In this document: positions 58,355-64,000 of the stretch, piece after piece
Numbering within the stretch: position 1 is the stretch's first letter
How the letters are laid out: the number at the start of each line of letters is the position of its first letter
Source of the DNA: Artemisia argyi
Lineage: Eukaryota; Streptophyta; Magnoliopsida; Asterales; Asteraceae
NCBI GenBank assembly: GCA_030686995.1
Contig: CM060709.1
Span: forward strand, 20,737,360-20,801,359
Length of the DNA stretch: 64,000 bases
Direction of reading: 5' to 3'
Notes under the pieces: model-generated
The model's input: the letters and a program-made list of their open reading frames with translations, nothing else
Database searches by the model: none
What the model was told of the DNA's origin: nothing
Made by a program: the position numbers and the translations under genes

Positions 58355-61300
58355 TGTAACACCCCCAATTCATGGTTGCAGCGGAATTCAAACTGGGTAT
58401 TACTCGACGGCACAATAGTCACAATAATAGAAAACGAACTCCAAATTTAGTCGTTTTAAAAGATTTATCATTCAAATGGTATAAATATCAGAGATTTACA
58501 AAATGAGGTCCCAAATGGTTCCATGTTTACAATGTATAATAAATGTGTTTTTGAATGATAATAAAATTTATAGCCCTCTTTAGTACCCGTGCCCTTCCGT
58601 GCCATCCTTGATCGTCATGAACCTGAAATACATGCTTGAGAGGTCAACACAAAGGTTGAGTGATATTCATAGAGTTTGTTTAATGTTTGAACACAATGTG
58701 TTGGTAGTTAAATCGTTTGAACACAATAATCGTAGTGTTTGTAGTTAAATCGTTTGAACACAATAATCGTAGTGTTTGTAGTTAAATCGTTTGAACACAA
58801 TAATCGTAGTGTGAGCTATAGACTCACACTCATAGTTAGAAAAGAAAGATGGGCTACGTTGTTATATGCCCGGAAAGGTTATTAATGCACTAAGCTTATG
58901 ACACCAAAACGTTAACGTGTACCAATATCAATCGGCAGATTTATCCCGGTAGGTACTTTGCCGTCATACCTAATGTCTCAAATATTAATGCATTTGTTTG
59001 AACTTAATCAAAACAAATGGGATTCGTCAATCCCAATAGGCCTATTCACAATATTCGCGCTCACTCGCAAGTAACCCTCGCAAGTGATTAAATGGTTCAT
59101 AATAAGGGATCTTGGTTTGGCAAGGATGTTACTTAGTGATAATAAAACATAGTCAAATAGCATACAGTAGAAAGCATTGTGTTCGAGTAGAAAATAATAG
59201 CATGTATTCCCCCCAAGGGTTTGTAAAATAGTTAAACAATAGAAAGTGGGGCTATGAACTCACCTTGAGTTGGATGATGTATAATGAGAATGATGTATAT
59301 GCCGTAAAAACTTCTACGAGCAACCTAGAATAATTGTTGCAACTTAGGTTTGGAATAATGTCTAAGGAAACATAAACATGCCAATATATGTATGTCTTGC
59401 ACTTAGTCCATGATGTGGTATGATGTATAGTGTACGTCTTTGAAAGAGATGATTCATGAAACATGTATGTTTTGTATATCGTTTACTACCGTTCGGGCCG
59501 ACATAATTCAGAAGTCATGTTAGTAAGCGTTCGAGGAGCCAGGACACTTTAATTCGTAAATCCACAACTCATCTCGATGGCTTACATAATGAACTCCTCA
59601 CACGAGGCTCCCTACTATTGTAGTAGTTGATAAAGTATATATATATATATAAGTTATGATCCGAAAAGTTACATGTCCGATATTTGAATAAACTTAGGAA
59701 AGTTTATTAGTACATGAAGATTGTTATTAGGGGTAGTTTCATAAGTCTTGTATGACCATTTTCTCTTGGTAATATCTCATGGTTCCTTTTTAAGTGAAGT
59801 AGATCCAAATTGCTTGTTCAAGTTATCGCCTAATTCCTTGTTTCATGTTTACGCCTAAGTAAACTTACATGGTCATCTCGTCATGGCCTAGCCATGACCT
59901 TTGGTCCTTGTTCCAAGGTCATGAGACACAACCTTAGCTCTAGCCATGGTTGTGGTCTTGATTATAGGTCATAAGACCTCTTGTTCCTTTTAAAGTATAA
60001 CCATAATATAGTGACTTTGGCCTAAAAATGGGCTGTTTAGAATTTGAAGAATTTTATCACTCGAAAAGCGTTTTTAGGGCTCGAGCTTCTTTGTTCCTGA
60101 ACGAAAACGTCGTTCCGGACAACTTTCGTGTTTTAACTTTTTGATGAATCGGACCAGAAGTGGGACTTTCAAAATCAAAATTTGATCAGAATGCTATTTA
60201 GGCAGTTTTGCCGGAAATCTTTGGTAACTTCAAATGGGCGTAACTTTTGACTCGTATACTCGTTTTGGGTGGTTCAAATTGCTATGGTTTCCTTGTTAAG
60301 TCCTCTACTGTAATAGATAATGATCAAATATCATATTTTTACCATTTTGATCAGGTCTTTCCAAGAAAGTCACTAGTTTGCTTGTTTTAGTAACTTGTTT
60401 TAACAATCAATAACAATAACTTGTTTTGCTCACTTTTATACATCATGGACATAACTACAAGACATAATATAGCAAGAATAATATGTAAATAACATGAACA
60501 TGATTATTTAACAAGAAGCAAGCTAGGGTTTGGCTTACAACTTTTGGCTTTCAAAGATGAAAGGAAGTTAACATGTAAGGATAGGACTTTGATAGACTTG
60601 CTTCAACCCACTTCACTTCATGCAATCTTTCTACTCTTGTAATCTTGAAAGAGAGATGATGAAAATTGAGGTGACTTGAGTGGATTCAAACTCAAGAGAA
60701 ATCACCAAAGTTTCTAAGGATTTGAAGTAGTTTTGATGAATCAAAACTAAACTAGGGTTTATGTATGGATATTGCACTTGATTTCTTGGATGGAACTTGA
60801 AGTAAATGAGCTAAGGATGAGATGATGGTGTGTTTTTATGTGTGTGGGTCGTTGGAATGGCCAAGGAGGGGAAGAGAAGGCTTAAATAAGGTCTTGAGGA
60901 GGTTAGAACCTTGACTAGTCAACACTTGCTCACCAAGTTGAACACATGTTCACATCTTAAGGCTTAAAGCATGGGATTAAGCCACCTAGGGGCTGAATCC
61001 CCCCCCCCCCTAAGTCGGTTTGCCAAGCTTGGGGAGCAAGGGTGGACTTTTGATGATATTATCCAAGTTATTGAGTTAGTTTTGGCTCCGTAAAATGCTA
61101 ACCGTAAATGGTTAAGCCACGAAACATAAAACCGGGTATCGTAAAAATACGAAACTTGGAAGAATAGTTAAACATGTCAAAATACTTCATAATAAAATAT
61201 AAAATGAGTGGTAGGTTCCATTTGGGTGTAAAACCCTGCTAAAAACTGGAAATACGGGTCTAAAACGCGTAATATGTAAAATGTACGAATATTGCGTAAA

Positions 61301-61953
61301 ATTGAGAAAAGTAAAATGTTACTTTTCTAATGTGATAAAAATGATTTAAAAAGACTTATAATGTCTAGACTGGGCTCAGTCTAGTGTCGGTTGGTATTAA
61401 ATGTCTTTTAAACATCAAACCGTAAGCCTAAAAATCAAGGAATGACTTATAAAATCAAGGGATGATTTTTGGTCAATGGAGGAGGGAAAAATATGTTGAC
61501 TTTTTCTAAAAAGTTGAAAACTCAAATCGTCTTAGAAATGTGGTGCAGGTATAGGCTAAGGTTACGGCTGAGTAAAAACGCTTAAAACTGAAAATTCCAG
61601 TTTTTCACGGCCGAGGTTTATTCTGGTCATGATTTTTCTCAGTCATGATTTATTCTCAAATAAATCATGAGTGTGTCAAACATTTTTCTGATGTGGGGTC
61701 ACCTGACGGGGTCGAATTTCGTTGTGCGTAGAATTTCTGAATGACGTTTCCCTAAAACGTGTAATTCCTTAATAACTTTCACGAAAATGAGCTTATGAAA
61801 GTTAAACTTTTAATTTGCCATGGAAATGATTTATCACTCGAGGCCAAGAAACAAAAATCAAGTTTCGGGAAATTTTCGGGAAAAATGAATAGTAAAAGTG
61901 AATAGTGAAATTTTTCGGGAAAAGTAATTAACCTGAAAATGCGAATTGTTACA
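58355..61953 (-). mobile_element. Solo LTR, 3.6 kb, probably Ty3/gypsy (Tekay/Del-like)
   Basis: Begins TGTAACACCCCC and ends AATTGTTACA, flanked by the perfect 5-bp duplication CGAAA (58350-58354 and 61954-61958). No second copy of either end occurs inside, and no protein-coding frame is present, so it is one LTR left by LTR-LTR recombination rather than a small complete element. On the minus strand it starts TGTAACAATTCGC and ends GGGGGTGTTACA, which I associate with long chromovirus LTRs. A TATA-like CCTTATTTAAG lies on that strand at 60891-60881. A C-tract is at 61000-61010. Confidence 0.85.
58685..58812 (+). repeat. 37-bp tandem repeat inside the solo LTR
   Basis: GTTTGAACACAATAATCGTA plus the following 17 bases occurs at 58715, 58752 and (truncated) 58789, with a diverged copy before them. 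Confidence 0.9.
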
Positions 61954-61958
61954 CGAAA

Positions 61959-62130
61959 CATCAAACAAGAAGAGATGACAAACAGTTAAACTTTGTAAAA
62001 TCTCGAAGCCACACAAGTGGAATACACAAACCGGACAAAAAGAAAGGAAGGTCAAAGAGTAGTAATTGTGTGTTTGTTCGGATTTAAACAGATAGGAACC
62101 AAGGTTGTTGGTGTTGTGGTTCGGTTTTCT
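61959..62130. other. Host sequence between solo LTR and MULE
   Basis: About 170 bp, A/G-rich, no gene recognised; ends in the 9-bp target TAAGAAGAA at 62131-62139. Confidence 0.5.
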
Positions 62131-62414
62131 TAAGAAGAAGGGAAAATGGCAGGAAAAGGCATCATACTTGCCACTTTTTGTCATTGTATGTAGCGAGCTT
62201 TTTTTTTTTTGAATTTGGCCCTAAATTTTCAAATCCGTGTCATTGTGTGTATCGGTGACTTGCTTGACCTGTTACAGCAGGTTGAGTTAACGACAGTTAG
62301 TTTTATTATTGCAGCATTAGTCCTTTATACTAACGACAATTTATAAATAACTAAATGGAGCCTATTAACTTAACGATCGTTTATTTTATTATTGCAACGT
62401 TAGTCCTTTGCACG

Positions 62415-62720
62415 TTTTCGACCGTTTATGCACGGTTTTAACACGTTTTCGTCCGTTTTTACACGTTTCGCAAGTTTTTTCCGTTTTTCTCCGTATTTAC
62501 ACATTTTCGTTCGTTTTCGTCCGTTTTTACACGTTTTCGTCCATTTTCACACGTTTTTTTCCGTTTTTGCTCGTATTTACACGTTTTTGTTCGTTTTCGA
62601 CTGTTTCTACACGTTTTCGTCCATTTTTCCACGTTTTCGTCCATTATCGCACGTTTTTTTCCGTATTTACACGTTTTCGCCCGTTTATGTCCTTTTCGCA
62701 CATTTTCGTCTATTTTACAT
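62415..62720. repeat. Left-arm 10-bp minisatellite
   Basis: About 30 units of the pair CGTTTTCGTC/CGTTTTTACA with variants, i.e. a 20-bp dimer with one or two CpG per 10 bases. It is the inverted counterpart of 63340-63670. Confidence 0.88.
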
Positions 62721-63329
62721 GTCCTAGAATATGTATAATCATTTCATGCACAGTCCATCACCACAATAAAAAATTCCAACAAAATATTTTCAAAAAAAAA
62801 ATATAGAAAAAAATTTTAAAATAAAAAAAAAAATTGTAAAAAAAAATCAAAATTTTTTTAAAAACATTTTAAAAAAATGTAAAAAATATTAAAAAAAATA
62901 GAAAATAAAAAAAATTTCAAAAATAATTTTTTAAAATAATTATCGAAAAACATTTTTTTAAATAATTATCGAAAAATAATTTATTTTGGAATTATTTTTC
63001 AAAAATTTTATTTTCTAATTTTTGTTCTTCGAAAAAAAATTTGAAAAAAAAATTTTGAATTTTTTTTATTTTCTTATTTTTGTTTTTCAAAATAAAACTT
63101 TTGAAAAAAAAGTTTGATTTTTTTTGAATATTTTTTATTTTCTTATTTTTGTTTTTTGAAAAAGAATTTTGTTTTTTTTTTATTTTCTTATTTTTTTTGA
63201 AATTTTTTATTTTCTATTTTTTTAAATTTGAATTTTTTTCCAATTTTTTTTTATTTTTGTTTATTTTCTATTTATTTTTATAAGAAAAACGAAGGAAAAT
63301 GTATATTAATACGGACAAAAGTGGATGAA

Positions 63330-63670
63330 AACATGCGAAAACGGACGAAAACGTGCGAAAACGTGTAAAAACGGACGAAAACGTGTATAAATGGACGAAA
63401 ACGAACGAAAACGTGTAAATACGGACAAAAACGGACGAAAACGTGCGAAAACGGTCAAAACGTGTAAAAACGGACAAAAACGTGTAAAAACGGTCGAAAA
63501 CAAATGAAAACGTGTAAATACGGACGAAAACGTGCGAAAACGGACAAAAACGTGTAAAAACGGACGAAAACGTGTAAAAACGATCGAAAAGGAACGAAAA
63601 CGTGTAAATACGGACGAAAACGTGTAAAAACGGATGAAAACGTGCAAAAACGGTCGAAAACGTGCAAAGG
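63330..63670. repeat. Right-arm 10-bp minisatellite
   Basis: Runs as GAAAACGTGT AAAAACGGAC dimers with variants such as GAAAACGTGC and AAATACGGAC. It is more regular than the left arm, so the two arms are not being kept identical. Confidence 0.88.
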
Positions 63671-64000
63671 ACTAACGTTGCAATAATAAAATAAAGGATC
63701 GTTAAGTTAACAGGCTCCATTTTGTTATTTATAAACTGTCATTAGTATAAATGACCAACGCTGCAATAATAAGACTAACTATCATTAACTCAACCTTTTG
63801 TAACAGGTCAAGCAAGTCACTGATACACACAATGACACGGATTTGAAAAGTTAGGGCCAAATTCAAAAAAAAAATAAAAAAAATAAAATAAAAAATAAAT
63901 AAATAAAAAAATCGCTACATTCAATGACAAAAAGTGGCAAGTATGATGTCGTTTCCTGCCATTTGCCCTAAGAAGAAAAGAAAGCCTGGGAGTGATTAGG

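Larger units (their letters stand above)
62140..63968. mobile_element. Mutator-like foldback element with minisatellite arms
   Basis: 1,829 bp between perfect 9-bp target duplications TAAGAAGAA (62131-62139 and 63969-63977), the Mutator signature. Ends GGGAAAATGGCAGGAAAAGG and (reverse complement) GGGCAAATGGCAGGAAACGA start long inverted arms of about 600 bp each. The arms contain matching unique parts (TACTTGCCACTTTTTGTCAT; GACTTGCTTGACCTGTTACA; TTGCAACGTTAGTCCTTTGC) and then a 10-bp-based minisatellite. On the right it reads GAAAACGTGT and AAAAACGGAC, repeated. The centre (about 62760-63290) is a low-complexity A/T mix. There is no transposase. Long open frames in the arms arise because the repeat lacks stop codons. 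Confidence 0.9.

Noticed and set aside
62408..63720. Phe/Arg-rich open frames of 80-150 codons
   Set aside because: Stop-free translation of the 10-bp minisatellite in the Mutator-like element; frames also occur in overlapping registers.

Overview
This is repeat-rich nuclear DNA of a flowering plant. Support comes from a five-exon SNU13 gene with plant promoter motifs, a nuclear tRNA-Ser(AGA), and plant transposable elements of most major classes. The zinc-knuckle LINE ORF1 fragment and the satellite/retrotransposon style resemble daisy-family (Asteraceae) genomes. That family assignment is an inference from memory of the protein style, not a database result. There is no sign of prokaryotic, viral or organellar gene organisation.

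Region 1 (1-30208) is a satellite array with a unit of about 45 bp and roughly 480 copies. It contains a higher-order duplication of about 4.05-4.09 kb (about 8.2-12.2 kb repeated at 12.2-16.3 kb) and a block in inverted orientation (18706-20154) that ends in a perfect hairpin. Two elements sit inside it. One is a 2.0-kb PIF/Harbinger element (2787-4810, TSD TTA) with a broken transposase. The other is a 6.75-kb non-autonomous LTR retrotransposon (22747-29498, TSD GGGCT) transcribed on the minus strand, with one broken ORF of unknown function.

Region 2 (30209-35080) is a composite of broken retroelements: a LINE ORF1 with a CCHC knuckle, split by an LTR plus primer-binding-site fragment at 30921 and interrupted again at about 31910 by LTR-like DNA.

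Region 3 (35080-39430) holds the two functional-looking host genes. SNU13/NHP2L1 (35242-37849) encodes the L7Ae-type RNP protein of the spliceosome and box C/D snoRNPs. tRNA-Ser(AGA) lies at 39346-39427. An Emigrant-type MITE (38650-39268) lies between them.

Region 4 (39430-64000) is gene-poor. It carries a PIF/Harbinger element encoding only the Myb-like partner protein, also broken (44181-46087); several MITEs and foldback elements with recognisable target duplications; a tRNA-derived SINE; a dispersed family with two copies here; long (TA)n tracts; a 3.6-kb solo LTR (58355-61953, TSD CGAAA); and a 1.83-kb Mutator-like foldback element with a 9-bp TSD (62140-63968) whose arms are a CpG-rich 10-bp minisatellite. 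I found no operon-like or defence-like gene system. The most unusual material is the structure of the repeats themselves.
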